A DNA stretch of 64,000 nt from Rhizoclosmatium globosum (Eukaryota > Chytridiomycota > Chytridiomycetes > Chytridiales > Chytriomycetaceae). The stretch spans positions 531,268-595,267 of the forward strand of contig MCGO01000022.1 of NCBI GenBank assembly GCA_002104985.1. Reading direction: 5' to 3'. Within the stretch, counting starts at the first letter, position 1; each line of letters opens with the position of its first letter. This document shows, one piece after another, positions 31,187-42,296 of this stretch. A program made the position numbers and the translations under genes. The notes beneath the pieces were generated by a model, which made no database searches, had not been told where the DNA came from, and was given only the letters and a program-made list of their open reading frames with translations.

Positions 31187-31432
31187 GCTTTTCCTCGTGA
31201 TAGTGGAGGTTCAAGCAGGGAATGGGTCTTTTGGTTGTGACGGTTTCAATTTTTCCAAGCATCCGTAACATTGTCGGATCGTTTGACTCACTGCTGTATA
31301 CATTTTTCCGAACAAATTTCAAGAGGTAAGTGTCGATTTTATGACTATTTCACTAATTATTGCAAAAACGTAGAACTTCCCTGAAGAATTTTATTTGTGG
31401 AAGCGCACGGATCTTGTTTGCCAAGATTGAAA

Positions 31433-33232
31433 ATGACAAAATCCCGTCGCACCACATCCCATCTACTGGTTCCACTCACAGTTACCGCAACAGCCGCGAC
31501 TGCTGCAGCTTTCATTTTCGCGTACGCTTTGAAGCGTGAATCGTCAGCTACAACAAAGGCCGTATCTGCCAGAAATCTGCATCGCGTTTCGGGTGGCGCA
31601 CACCTGTTACTTGGCGACGCGGCCGTAATTTCCAAGAACTTTGATCGACTCCATGACTTCTTCCTCGGTTTGTTTATACTGCGCGTAGTGCCGTGCATTA
31701 GCTGACCACTCACCACATAGAAATGTTTGAGCAAACCAACAACGAGCCGTTCCTTATCGCGCTTCCATTTGTCTCGCCAACGATTATGGTTAATGATCCA
31801 GCTACAGTCGAGTTCATCCTGAAAACGCAGTTTCCTGTGTTCCAAAAGGTTAGTGGCGGCTGTCAAGTGAACAACTCTAGATGTTGTACTGACTCACAAT
31901 AATCGACAGGGAGTTAAATCAAGAGAACTCTTTCAGGATTTCTTGGGGCATGGAATCTTCAATGTTGATGGGGAGCGGTGGAAGTCTCAGCGCAAATTGG
32001 CAGCCAACATATTCAACGTCAAGGCAAGGGCGGTTTTACCTTTTGCTTGTTAAAGTATTAACATATACTCTTGCACAGAATTTTAAGGACTTTGTGAATG
32101 ACGTCTTCTCGTCGGAAATGAACGAGTTTAGTTCAGTTCTGGAAACTTACTCTGAAACTGGAGAGGAGTTTGATTTACAAGATCTTTTCTTCAAGTTTAC
32201 TTTTGATTCGTTCATGGAAATCGGGTTTGGGGTAACTTATTCTTTAAGTCTTGGATTAGTTGAAGCTGACGCCAATGTTAGGTACAAATGAAATCCGTTC
32301 GAGCTGCTGAGAAGGCACCATTCATGGTTGCGTTTGATGCCATCCAATCTCGCATCGTAAAGCGCGTGATGAATTCAATGTGGAAGTATTCAGTTTATGA
32401 CTGGTGACTCCAAGATCCATTCGGAACAAATCAAAACGATCCGTGAATTTGGCCGCTTGGTCATCCAAGAAAAGCGATTGACACAAGCGTCTGGTGAAGG
32501 AAATGAAAGAGACTTGCTCTCGTTACTTATGAAAGTGAAGGACGAGGAAGGAAACCTTCCATCTGATGAAGATTTGGTTGATTACGTCTTAAACTTTTTA
32601 CTTGCGGGTATGTGCATTTCTTTCATATTATTAGCAACTAACTCACGACAGGGCGTGATACGACCGCCGTAACCCTCTCCTGGGCGATATTCTTACTACA
32701 CCAGCACCCACAAACTCTCCACGCCTTATTGACCGAAATCAAAACCGTCCTAACCACAGATTCTGCACCTACGTACGATCAAATTCGCACTGAAATGCCA
32801 TACGCAAACGCCGTGTTCCATGAAACCCTGCGTCTCTACCCGTCAGTTCCCCGTGGCCGCAAAGAAGTGCAAAAAGACATCACGTTGCCCGATGGAACTT
32901 TTGTGCCAAAAGGATATTGGGTTTCTTGGAGCGGTTACTCGATGGGAAGAACGGAAGCTATCTGGGGTCCAGACGCGAAAGAGTTCAAACCGGAGAGGTG
33001 GCTCAAGATGGAGAAGCAGCCATCGCCGTTTGATTATCCCGCATTCAATGGAGGTCCGAGAATATGTCTTGGGAAGGGAATGGCGGAATTGGAAGGTGTG
33101 TTCGTGTTGGTTGAGATGATGAGACAGTTTGAGATTACTGTTGTCAAGGAAGACGAAGTGGGGTATGGAATGTCACTTTTATTACCGATGAAGAAAGGAT
33201 TGAGAGTGAAATGCTCGCTTCGTGAAGCCTGA
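31433..33232 (+). CDS. Cytochrome P450, copy 1 (with a frameshift in exon 5)
   Basis: Exons 31433-31667, 31721-31848, 31910-32023, 32079-32231, 32282-32607, 32652-33232. A haem monooxygenase, membrane-anchored by an N-terminal helix (LLVPLTVTATAATAAAFIFA). Motifs: AGRDTTAVTLSW (I-helix, oxygen binding), ETLRLYP (ExxR), EFKPERW, and FNGGPRICLGKG with the haem Cys. The layout suits fatty-acid hydroxylase-like clans, but substrate is unknown. Intron 3 (32024-32078) is GC-AG. In exon 5 the frame breaks at about 32397: WKYSVY is followed by MTGDSKIHSEQ in the next frame, while the paralogue at 44521-46317 is continuous here. Everything else is intact, so a sequence error or very recent lesion is likely. 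Confidence 0.9.
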
Positions 33233-33316
33233 TTCTGATTCAGGATCTGTGTTGCCTGGTTTGCTTAGTGAAATCTGAAATAAATTATCAATAATTTGTG
33301 ATTATCAATAATTTGT

Positions 33317-33506
33317 GATGGTGAAGGGTATGGCGGGGCTGAAGGATGTGTTTGTTTTGGTCGAATTTATGCGACAGTTTGAGATTCGCATTGATAAGAA
33401 GAGGAAGTTACGTATGGGATATCGATGTTGTTGCTGGAAGAACGGCTTGAAGGTCACATGTACTTTCCCATGTTCTTTCCAAGAATATGCTGATTTCCAA
33501 GGGTAG
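33317..33506 (+). pseudogene. Fragment of a P450 C-terminus
   Basis: It encodes KGMAGLKDVFVLVEFMRQFE and NGLKVTCTF, matching the last 60 residues of the two complete P450s here, starting just after the haem Cys. There is no upstream part: the sequence before it is a short AT-rich duplication (ATCAATAATTTGTGAT twice). It is the relic of a third P450 copy, more similar to the copy at 44521 than to its neighbour in the NGLKVTCTF end. Confidence 0.85.
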
Positions 33507-33620
33507 AAAATAAACTATTGATTATCTTTCAATGTACATTGGGTTAGCGCAGTTCTTGACTGACATCTGAAACAACTTTGAAACCAAGAGGAGTGGAGCC
33601 AACCCCCAACACCGAATCAA

Positions 33621-34892
33621 ATGGGATCTGTCCTCAGCCGCTTGATTCCATTCAAGAAAGTAGCGCTGAGGGCTCACAAGAAACAGAAGCTGAATGAAAG
33701 AGCCGACTCTGTATTCCAGTTCCCAAACCTTCCCCTTGAGATCGGGTCCGAGATTCTAAGCTGGCTACCGCCAAACCAAGTCATGCAATACCGGCGATTA
33801 TCGAGAACTTTTGATGCATGTTTGACGTCGAGATACTTTGCTACATTGAATCTGTCGAGATTCTTGGGAGTTGTGGACACAACTGCAACTAATCGACTCA
33901 CAGCGAATTCATTTGATCTACTTCTTCCAGGATTGCCTAAAACGTATCAAGAAGTTTATGTTTCACTCGAGCTTTCCAGTGTCGTCAAATTGTCATGGAG
34001 CTATTCAAAGTTTAGGCGCCTGCGGATTCCAGACTCTCTTGGCACTATTGATACGCTGGAGTATTTAGATCTCAGCTATTGTCTTCTGGAAGGCCCTATT
34101 CCCACTGATTTTGGGACTGACACTTTCAAAAGTCTTCGAGTACTGCGGTTGCATTGTAACGCACTGTCGAGGGAAATACCAGAGTCTATTGGCGGTATTA
34201 AACAGCTCGAGAAGCTAAATTTAATGTTTAATAAGCTCTCGGGACCTATTCCGTCAACTGTAGGATCTTTGTCAAATCTCAAGACACTTTGTTTGAATGG
34301 AAATCGGTTAACATCTTCTATTCCTCCTGAAATTGGATCCTTATGTAGCTTAGAAGAGCTCTACTTGAATAGTAACCAGTTGTCGGGCGAAATTCCCATT
34401 GAACTTGCGAATCTAGGAGAATTGCGGAAACTGGACATCTCAAAGAATCTGATTACAGGCAGTATTCGTGATGAAATCAGTCAGCTTTCTAAGCTTCTTT
34501 CCTTGGATTTGTCGGAAAATCATTTGCTGGGGTCGATACCTGCATCTTTGGCTCGTATGCATCGCTTGCGAGATCTTTCTCTTTCAAGCAATAATCTCTC
34601 TGGAAAGATTCCGGTCGAGTTTGGGAGTTCCGCAAGCCTGGAACATATACATATCAACTGCAACAAGCTTTCAGGCGTCATTCCAAAACAGTTAGGACAG
34701 CTTATGACTCTACGCTGTTTGCAGGTTGTAGGTAATAATCTAACCGGTTCGATTCCAATCGAACTTTGTGCGTTACCTCGATTGCGAGAACTTCACATTG
34801 CGGATAACTGTGGGATCACTGTTTCGGAAGAGACTAGAGTAAACCAGGAACAGCTCAAGTGGCTCCAAGAGAGGGTTGATGTTGATTTATGA
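33621..34892 (+). CDS. F-box and plant-type leucine-rich-repeat protein A
   Basis: A single intact exon of 423 codons from ATG 33621. The N-terminus MGSVLSRL is a possible N-myristoylation site. Residues about 35-72 form an F-box-like motif (LPLEIGSEILSWLPPNQVMQ), which in other proteins binds SKP1 and makes the protein a substrate adaptor of an SCF ubiquitin ligase. From about residue 125 some ten repeats of the plant-specific LRR type follow (LxGxIPxxLxxLxxLxxLxLxxN, e.g. NLKTLCLNGNRLTSSIPPEI). There is no signal peptide, so it is intracellular. Five related genes lie in this window. Ligand and target unknown. Confidence 0.85.
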   Translation: MGSVLSRLIPFKKVALRAHKKQKLNERADSVFQFPNLPLEIGSEILSWLPPNQVMQYRRLSRTFDACLTSRYFATLNLSRFLGVVDTTATNRLTANSFDLLLPGLPKTYQEVYVSLELSSVVKLSWSYSKFRRLRIPDSLGTIDTLEYLDLSYCLLEGPIPTDFGTDTFKSLRVLRLHCNALSREIPESIGGIKQLEKLNLMFNKLSGPIPSTVGSLSNLKTLCLNGNRLTSSIPPEIGSLCSLEELYLNSNQLSGEIPIELANLGELRKLDISKNLITGSIRDEISQLSKLLSLDLSENHLLGSIPASLARMHRLRDLSLSSNNLSGKIPVEFGSSASLEHIHINCNKLSGVIPKQLGQLMTLRCLQVVGNNLTGSIPIELCALPRLRELHIADNCGITVSEETRVNQEQLKWLQERVDVDL

Positions 34893-35000
34893 AGTTTGTT
34901 GAATAAAAGGCATGCGCCGTTGAGTCAAATTGATGTTCTATTGACAAGTTCAAAAGAGCCACCCCCGCCTCAAAAGGATCCTTTCAAATCCACATCAATC

Positions 35001-36128
35001 ATGGTACACCAACAGAACCGCTCGTCCCATACTTCAGACTCTCTAGCAGCTAGTCCACTTGAGGTCAATGTTCTCCCACTCAAAATCAGCCTACGATCCC
35101 TCTCAACGTCTCCCAATCGCATCTTCAAGCTTCTACATCCGTCGAAACTTCACCCACCTCCTCAAAGTACATCCATACAGCTTCCAACCCTCACTTATGA
35201 CATAATCTTCCACATCCTCACATACCTCCCACCATCCCATTCCATCAAACTACGCCGCCTCTCACAAATGTTCAACACGTATCTTCAGTCCCGTGCATAC
35301 GCAGTTGAGAATATCAAGAACTTCGCGGTGGAGAAGGCGGATGCTGTGATTTGCACAGCTGTGGATATGACTGAATATGATCGCTTGTGGCTGGTCCTTC
35401 CTCCCGCTTACGCAGCATTGTACGCGGAATCGCATTTAGATACAACGTCCATTGATTGGCCGTTCATGAGGATGAAAGCTGGTGCAAAGGTTCCACCGTC
35501 GTTGGGAATGTTGAATCTGCTCACGCGACTGAATTTGGGATGGTGTAGTCTTGTGGGTGAGATACCTCGGGAATTAGGGGCGTTGGTGAATTTGCGGGTG
35601 TTGGAGTTGCAACGGAATGATTTGAGTGGAGAGATTCCTTGTGAACTTGGGAACTTGGTGCAGTTGGAAGTGTTGAATCTTTCGGATAACCTTTTAGAGG
35701 GATGTTTACCAAGAGAGTTGTTTCGATTGAGAACGTTGAAAGAGTTTAAGTTAGGACATAATCGGTTGTCGGGCGAGTTGGGGGAATATGTCGATGGGTT
35801 ACAAGGCTTGGAAGTGTTTGATGTTTCGGTGAATGTAATTCAAGGTCAGATTCCAGCTGGGTTTGGGAACTTACGAAAGTTGAAGGAGTTGAGGCTGAAT
35901 GACAACTCATTTGTCGGGGAGGTTCCAGGAGAGTTGTGCACTTTAGTAGAGATGGAAGTCTTAATGTTGAATCGGAATCGATTAACTGGAGAGTTTCCGA
36001 GTGCGTTGGAAAGGTTACCAAGGCTAAAAGAGCTTAAAGTTGCACACAACCAATTTATGGGACCTTTACCGCCGAAACTGCGAAAGGCGACGAAGTTAAT
36101 GGATCGCTTGATGATGCATATATCATGA
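35001..36128 (+). CDS. F-box and plant-type leucine-rich-repeat protein B
   Basis: Intact, single exon; 35001 is the first ATG in a frame open from 34896. About 70 residues of Ser/Pro-rich N-terminus are followed by an F-box-like motif (LTYDIIFHILTYLPPSHSIK), a spacer with YDRLWLVLPPAYAALY, and about eight LRRs (e.g. LVNLRVLELQRNDLSGEIP). The spacer motif (DRLWxxLPxxY) recurs in copies C and D, so the family has a conserved central region. It follows gene A in tandem with 108 bp between stop and ATG. GT-rich codons in the LRR part differ from the C-rich N-terminus. Confidence 0.83.
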   Translation: MVHQQNRSSHTSDSLAASPLEVNVLPLKISLRSLSTSPNRIFKLLHPSKLHPPPQSTSIQLPTLTYDIIFHILTYLPPSHSIKLRRLSQMFNTYLQSRAYAVENIKNFAVEKADAVICTAVDMTEYDRLWLVLPPAYAALYAESHLDTTSIDWPFMRMKAGAKVPPSLGMLNLLTRLNLGWCSLVGEIPRELGALVNLRVLELQRNDLSGEIPCELGNLVQLEVLNLSDNLLEGCLPRELFRLRTLKEFKLGHNRLSGELGEYVDGLQGLEVFDVSVNVIQGQIPAGFGNLRKLKELRLNDNSFVGEVPGELCTLVEMEVLMLNRNRLTGEFPSALERLPRLKELKVAHNQFMGPLPPKLRKATKLMDRLMMHIS

Positions 36129-36198
36129 ACTAAATATATTGTCTAAAACAAACGAACGCATAACGCTCTATAATAACAATCTAAACTGCTAAAACATA

Positions 36199-37792
36199 TC
36201 ACAAGCACATCGATTCATATTCCTCCTCCTCTACTTCTTCCTCTGTGTCATCAGAATCACTGTGGTTGATGTCCTCTAAATCTTCACAGATATCTTCGTC
36301 ATCACTCCTATCATCAGATTCAGACGCACTCCCATTGATTTCTTCCAATTCGTCATACTCATCACTGTCGTGATTCGATTCTTTTATCACCTTTGTATTC
36401 TTTGGAGGGCGACCCCTCGGTTTTTTGTTGATTGGATAGGTGCAGGAGGCGGAGGCTCGATTATACGCGACGAAACTGCTTTAGGAGGCCGTCCAGGCCC
36501 TCTCGGTTTTGCTACGGCTGCTGGCTTCTTCATAGGGACAGGTTTTACCACTTCGGCTACGATAGATGGGGTTTCTTGCTGCTTAAGTTTCTTGTTTGCT
36601 GAAGACTTTGGAGGACGCCCCCGACGCTTTTGTGGCTCTTGGCCCAAAGGTGGATCAGCGACAGGTTTTATGGATATTGACGTTTGGGCGACAGGATTCA
36701 CAACCACAGGAGGAGTTTCTATAACGGCCGGTATTCTGTAAATCACAGGATCTGCAGAGACTTGAGTTACAGAGAAGATGTCTGGTCTGGCGCAAACAGG
36801 CGACGAACTGTAGGTTACAGATTGTGTAAAGACGGGAGGATGATCCGCAGCTAAACAGATGATTAGATGCCGTGAATTAAATAATATAAAGGCTAAATAC
36901 CAGGAGCAAGACGTAGTCGGGCTTCAGGAGATGCGTTTTCGACTGGTGGTGTCGGTAATGTTGGAGCTTCAACCATAGAGCACAAGGAATCCAGAAATGA
37001 CTCATCAGATTTGTTGGAGTCACAAGATTCTTGCTGTTGCTCTTGTATCAGAATCGGCTCCTCCTCTGCATCATAATAAGTTGGACCATTTGTGATTGTT
37101 GCACTACAAGCCCAAGGCCATGCATAGTTTGCATAACGAAGAGCTGTGGAACCAAATGCGGACCGATGTGAACAGCAGTTACTTTGCAGTTGAAGTAGGA
37201 GGTTTGATCAAAGTTGTAAGCGAAATTGATTGACGCGTCTGTGGAGAAGCCCAGCTCATCCTGCAGAACCACTAGACCCGCGTTCTTTGCAGGATCTTTT
37301 TCCCATTCCTGATTGTATGGATCCGAAGCAATTCCCGTCAAGAACGACTCGTCGCCCTCGCTCCTTACCACCTTGACAGAATACAGATGCGAGTTGTCTC
37401 TGTCTTCGTGCAGCAAAAACAAGAGAAATTGAGCAGATTCGCGAATGTTTCCGCGCCTGATACAATAGGTCAAAGTGGGGCACGTGGCGTTCGAGGCGGT
37501 TGACAAGGTCCGACTCCTGTCCGTCGATTCGAAGCCCGGCCTTTGCGCACGCCGAAACGAGGTCGGGCTTGGACAGCGAGCGCCACCGAGTCGACGTTGG
37601 TGCCGCCGCCGATGACGCCACCGCAGCGACAGTAAGCCCAAAGACACACCGCGACGCCGACGATCGAAGGTGCCGCCGTCCACTTCCAAGCCCGTGTCCG
37701 TCAACCAGCGCGTCGCCAACAAGCCCACGCGCGATTCGGACAAGCCGCTGCTGCTCTTCAACTGACACTGATGCGCGTTCGGACGAAGACAT
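36199..37792 (-). CDS. SAP-domain and AT-hook protein, probable chromatin factor
   Basis: ATG at 37792 (MSSSERASVSVEEQQRLVRI). A SAP-like DNA-binding motif follows (LSKPDLVSACAKAGLRIDGQ, about 37510-37570). Later, in shifted frames, comes a domain I do not recognise (ESAQFLLFLLHEDRD, about 37400), then three AT-hooks: KRRGRPPK (about 36625), PRGPGRPPK (about 36500) and PRGRPPK (about 36405). The C-terminus is very acidic and ends at 36199. Frame changes at about 37480 and at an A6 run at about 36425 are each explained by one missing base; introns are likely near 36860 and 37050 but I could not fix them. It is likely a nuclear architectural protein; the exact family is unknown. Confidence 0.55.
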
Positions 37793-38208
37793 GCCGTGCT
37801 ACAAGTTTGACAGCAAAGAGAAAGATTTACCGCCCGGACAAAACTGATCGAGAAACCGCTTTCTATCGCGTATTAATCACAATTATACTGAGATACTCAA
37901 ATAGTATATCTGTATTGTTATTGATGGTTCTCAATTGGATTGCACTCACACTGTCAATTGTTTGACCAAAATGAGTAAGGCCCCTCACTTTACAGTAGAC
38001 TATATCCATTCCCTTCTTATCATCCATGACTCACATAATGGGTAAGGTCGCGAATCTGAAATTTTATGTTCAAAGAGCATGAATTCAGTACAAGTAATTG
38101 CTTCATTGGTGATTAAGAGCATCTCAAGACTAACTAATCATAGCGTTTTCAGAGTTTTGATGGCGCGTTTGTCTTGTTCAAAATCTTCCAGCTGTCAAAT
38201 TGCCTGAA
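37793..38208. other. Intergenic region, nothing recognised
   Basis: Sequence between two divergent genes (SAP/AT-hook on minus, F-box-LRR C on plus). No ORF with domain content; probable shared promoter region. Confidence 0.4.
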
Positions 38209-39600
38209 ATGGGTGTTCAACACAGTCAACCAGATATTCCTCTCACAAACGATGATTTCGAACGCAAAAACGAGTAGTTGAGTATCACGGATGCAATTAT
38301 TCGATCATCCTTATCCCGCATACAGTATCTAACTATTTCGTTAAATTTGACAGCTCGCTGACCATTCCAATTCTCCCAAATCATTCAACAGCTTCAACCC
38401 AATACATTTCCAATACAACATTTCTTTCTCTTCCAAGAGACCTCTTTGTCCAGCTATTCCGCCACATCCCTCCGCAACAACTCCTTCCCCTCAGACGTGT
38501 CTGCAAAACGTTCAACACATGCCTCCAAACACGTCACTTCGCCCTAGCAAACCTATCAACGCACATAAACCGTGACACACAAACTCTCCAAACATATTAC
38601 CCAGACGTATTCGACCGCCTATGGTTCCAACTTCCGACAGTATCAACTAGTCTACGCCCAGTCATACCTCTCCCACGTCTCGGAAATCGATTGGGCCTAT
38701 GCACGCGGTGTAGGAAAGGACCCAAAGATCCCGCGCGCGATTGGGGTTTTGAAGGGGCTGCAGAAACTGGAGCTTACATTTATGGACTTGACGGGTGAGA
38801 TTCCGGTTGAAATTGGGGCGATTGGTGGCGCGTGTCGATATTGAGTTTGGGATGTAATCGGCTTGTGGGAAGGATCCCGAAGGAGGTTGGATCGCTTGCT
38901 GGATTGACGTCGCTTTACTTGGGAAAGAATCAGTTGAGTGGGGAGATTCCTGGGGAGTTGGGGTGCTGAGTATGTTGAGGAGCTGAATTTAGTGGGAACA
39001 TGTTGACGGAGGATCCCAAAAGAGTTTGGGCAGTTGAAGGAGTTGAGAGAGTTGCGGATTTCTGAAAACAAGATTGGGGGAGAGATTCCTTTGGAATTGG
39101 GGTCTTGTCGATATTTGGAATGTTTTCTGCTGGGGATAATGAGCTTTGTGGCAGCATTCCTGGAGACGCAGTGGGAAACTGGACAAGACTCGCCACACTA
39201 GATTTGAAGGTGAGGATTGAAATGAAGTGCGAGTGGAGTGCTTATCTTTTTACCACAGAATAATAGACTCTCTGGCGAGATTCCGAGACAAGTAGCCAAC
39301 TTAGTTTCAGTGGAGATCATCAATCTCAGTGGAAACAAGCTGAGAGGTGAAATCCCGCGTGGTTTCGGAATGTCCCCCAACTTGAGAAGATTGAATCTCG
39401 CAGACAACATTTATCTGGTTCTATTCCATGGGAACTCAGCGGCGCCATTAATTTACGCTGGATTTACCTTCAAAATAACGAACTCACGGGAAGAATTCCG
39501 GAGGAAATGGGTCCGATGCGTTTGTGTGCTCTGCAAATCACACACAACTACATGGATCGCCCGTCCCTTCCCAATTACGGAAAATTGTATCCTTGTATGA
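38209..39600 (+). CDS. F-box and plant-type leucine-rich-repeat protein C (frameshifted)
   Basis: Likely exon 1 at 38209-38273 (MGVQHSQPDIPLTNDD, again MG-start), intron 38274-38353, then an F-box-like motif (LPRDLFVQLFRHIPPQQLLP) and DRLWFQLP. LRRs run from about 38740 (LQKLELTFMDLTGEIP) to 39420; an intron at about 39210-39256 joins LDLK to NNRLSGEIP. The frame breaks near 38650, 38838, 38965, 39010, 39065 and 39410, usually explained by one missing base, with no in-frame nonsense changes. I therefore think the gene may be intact in the organism. The C-terminal end is unclear. Confidence 0.65.
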
Positions 39601-39722
39601 TCGCATTATGATGGATTCCAAGAAGCGTTCTTGGAGACGCCGGGTTGAATAATCCGCGGAAATAGACGTCGAATCCGTTACGAAATCCCTGTAGACTCTA
39701 TTGAATCCTGATATATTTATCT

Positions 39723-40820
39723 TTATTCGTCGCTTAATAAAGCCATAGCAAGCTTCCGCGCCATATCTCGCCTTTTGTCGTCGCTCATTGAGTTTGCTGA
39801 TTCTCGCAGGTTCTTGATTTGGCCTATTGCCTTTTCGAAAAAGTCGTCATCGTCCACGTCACCGAAAAGAGCCGCTCGTAAGTCTTTAGTTTCCTGGGAC
39901 GCGTTTGTGGGATCTTCAAGACAAGACAGGTGATGAGATCAATAAGGAGGCAAAGAAGAAACCTACCGAATTCATCCAACTCAGGAATATCAAAGTCAAA
40001 CTCGGATTTCTTAGCTCCAGCATTAATTTGACTTCCAGTGCTCGCCATAAACTCGCCAAACTCATCATCGTCCAAGTCATTCACATTCATTTCTGCTAAC
40101 ATTGATTGGAGCGTTCCTTCTTCCCTTTCCAGCACCTGATTAAGATCCAAATAGTCGTCATCATATCCCCAAACTCGGCTGCAGCAGCCGCTTTCCAATT
40201 CGCTGCCACAGTCACGGACGGAAGTGTATCGTCGTCAAGTGTACCAGCCAACCCTCCCACATTCTTTTCTTTCGCATCATTCATAACAAGTCCATCCCAT
40301 GCATTTGCTTCCAAAGCTTGAATCACTCTCTGAATTGGATCCTCCCCATCTTCTACACACACAAGTTCCAGTCCATTATCGGCACACCATGCAGCAGCCT
40401 CATCAAGAACAGCATCAGCTACAGTAGAAGGCATTGAAGCAGTTGATACATCGAAGCAGAGCGCAACCCAGGCTAAGTGATGCACATAGTTGCCATACTG
40501 AGTGTAAGTGAACAACTCACAGCAGCATCCGACACAAACTCCTTCCACGGTTTCACCGCCTCGAAAGTATCTGGTTTCTCAGAGTCAAAGAGAAGTACAA
40601 GTCCATCCACAGCGTCGCCCAGGCTTTCAACAACAGCTGTAACGTCGCTTGTGTCGTCCAGGGTGTCCAGCCAGAGCCGTACATTGGCAATGTAGTACTT
40701 TGTTTGAAGCGTCCATGGAACTACCGATTCGTCTGGTGCGATTGGGTGGCCTGTCAGTTGGGCGGCGAATGAATGTGTGTTGATGGCAGATGCGCCAAGG
40801 ACAAGGATTCCGTTTTTCAT
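39723..40820 (-). CDS. Alpha/gamma-adaptin-binding protein p34 (AAGAB/IRC6-like)
   Basis: Exons 40521-40820, 39967-40472, 39723-39913. The protein begins MKNGILVLGASAINTHSFAA, a GTPase-like P-loop remnant, with PWTLQTKYYIANVRLWLD and VDGLVLLFDSEKPDTFEAVKPW, the N-terminal AAGAB/IRC6 pattern. The C-terminus has the p34 domain (KAIGQIKNLRESANSMSDDK, then MARKLAMALL). In animals it is an assembly chaperone for AP adaptor complexes in clathrin trafficking. The junction of exons 1 and 2 is one base out of phase, and a second break lies near 40170 in a G-run (EFG to YDDDYLDLNQ); both look like lost bases. It lies between two F-box-LRR genes. Confidence 0.85.
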
Positions 40821-41024
40821 GGCTTTTCTTTCTTGTGCTTTATTTATTTATCAGTTTATGATTATATCGGTCTCTAAGTCTGAGTAGGGATTGTCAAGAT
40901 TCAAAGCCTCCAGGCGATCAACCTGTTGGAAGGTGACGACGCGATTGAGCAAAGTAGAGAGTTAATTCTCTTTTTTTATTACAGTTAAGTATTCCAAATA
41001 AGGTTTGGGAAGTGTGGGAAGGAA

Positions 41025-42208
41025 ATGGCGCCCCTTGTCAAACCAAAGGCACTTGCAAATCTCTCAACACAAATGGAGGATCTGCCCGACCCCATCTTGG
41101 CTTCCATCCTCTCATGGATCCATCCCCAAGACATCCTCCCCTTCCGTCGAGTATCCCATCGCTTCAACAGACTCCTCATGTCCCCACCTTCCCACCCCTG
41201 ATCTTCTCAAAACACATATCCGACACCCCAGCCCGAGTCTCCTTCGACACACCGTCTACAACATCCGAACTGGACAGGGTATGGTTCGCCCTGCCGCCAC
41301 ACTACCAGGAATCCTTCATCCAGCACCGGTTTGGGAAATTGGTTGAAGTGCATTGGAGTAAAGTGGACTTTGTAATTAACTGGATCCCGGCGCCGTTGGG
41401 GCGGCTTACGAATTTGGTTCAGTTACATGCGAATAACTGTAATTTAAGTGGGGATATACCTGGGAGATTGGGGGACTCGTGAATCTGAAGAACTTGGTGT
41501 TGAGTTTCAATAAGTTATCTGGGTCTATTCCTGCTGCGATGGCGAATATGAAGAAATTGGAAACCTGCGGTTGGAATCTAATGAGCTGTTTGGTCCGATA
41601 CCGGCCGAGTTGGGCTCACTTGAAAGTCTTAGGACCTTGTGTCTCTCGTCAAACCTGCTATCTGGGTCTATTCCGTCTGAATTAGGCAACTTGACACAAC
41701 TTGACAAATATATCTGGGAAGAAACAAATTAACGGGCGAAGTGCCCTCCAGCTTTGGGAATCTTGCTTCGCTTGTTGAAATGGACCTCTCAAAAAACCAT
41801 CTCTCAGGCAACTTACCGCCATCGTTGGGAAAATTACGAAATCTGAAGGCGTTGTTCTGCAGGAAAATGATATCTATGGTGCTTTGCCGAGGCAATTAGG
41901 GTCCCTATCTCAGTTGGAAGACTTGTATTTGGGAGGAATCGTTTCCTCGGACTTATTCCTCGCGAAATTGGAAAGCTCAAGAATCTTGTTGTATTGCAGC
42001 TTAGCTCAACAAACTGACGGGAACTGTGCCCATAGAATTTACAAACCTCATTCGCCTCGCTGAACTCTTCCTCAAAGGAAACCTGCTTGACCCAATAATA
42101 CCTCCTGGCATCGAAAAAGATACGAAACTGTTTCGGATGCTAGTGGAAGAGGGTTTTGACGATGGGGAAGTAGGGAAATGGTTCCTGTTGTATTACGTTA
42201 TTCAATAG
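41025..42208 (+). CDS. F-box and plant-type leucine-rich-repeat protein D (frameshifted)
   Basis: ATG 41025 (MAPLVKPKAL). F-box-like motif LPDPILASILSWIHPQDILP, the family spacer DRVWFALPPHYQE, then about nine LRRs to 42208. The frame changes near 41182, 41478, 41567, 41706, 41862, 41932 and 42008; at every point one added base joins perfect LRR sequence (e.g. GRLGD to VNLKNLVLSFN at 41478). No intron signals fit, and there are no substitutions to stop codons. Seven clean one-base losses in 1.2 kb are unlike normal decay, so sequence error is my preferred explanation. The function would be as for copy A. Confidence 0.7.
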
Positions 42209-42296
42209 GCGCCGTATTTATTCATTGCATATATACCAGCATGTTCGCAATAATACAATTCTATACAATTATTTTGTTTTTTGATTTCCAAGTGCA

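Noticed and set aside
34896..35000. N-terminal extension of F-box-LRR protein B
   Set aside because: The upstream part of the frame has no ATG; 35001 is the first possible start.
36370..36741. Plus-strand Gly-rich ORF opposite the AT-hook gene
   Set aside because: Antisense reading of Pro-rich AT-hook codons.
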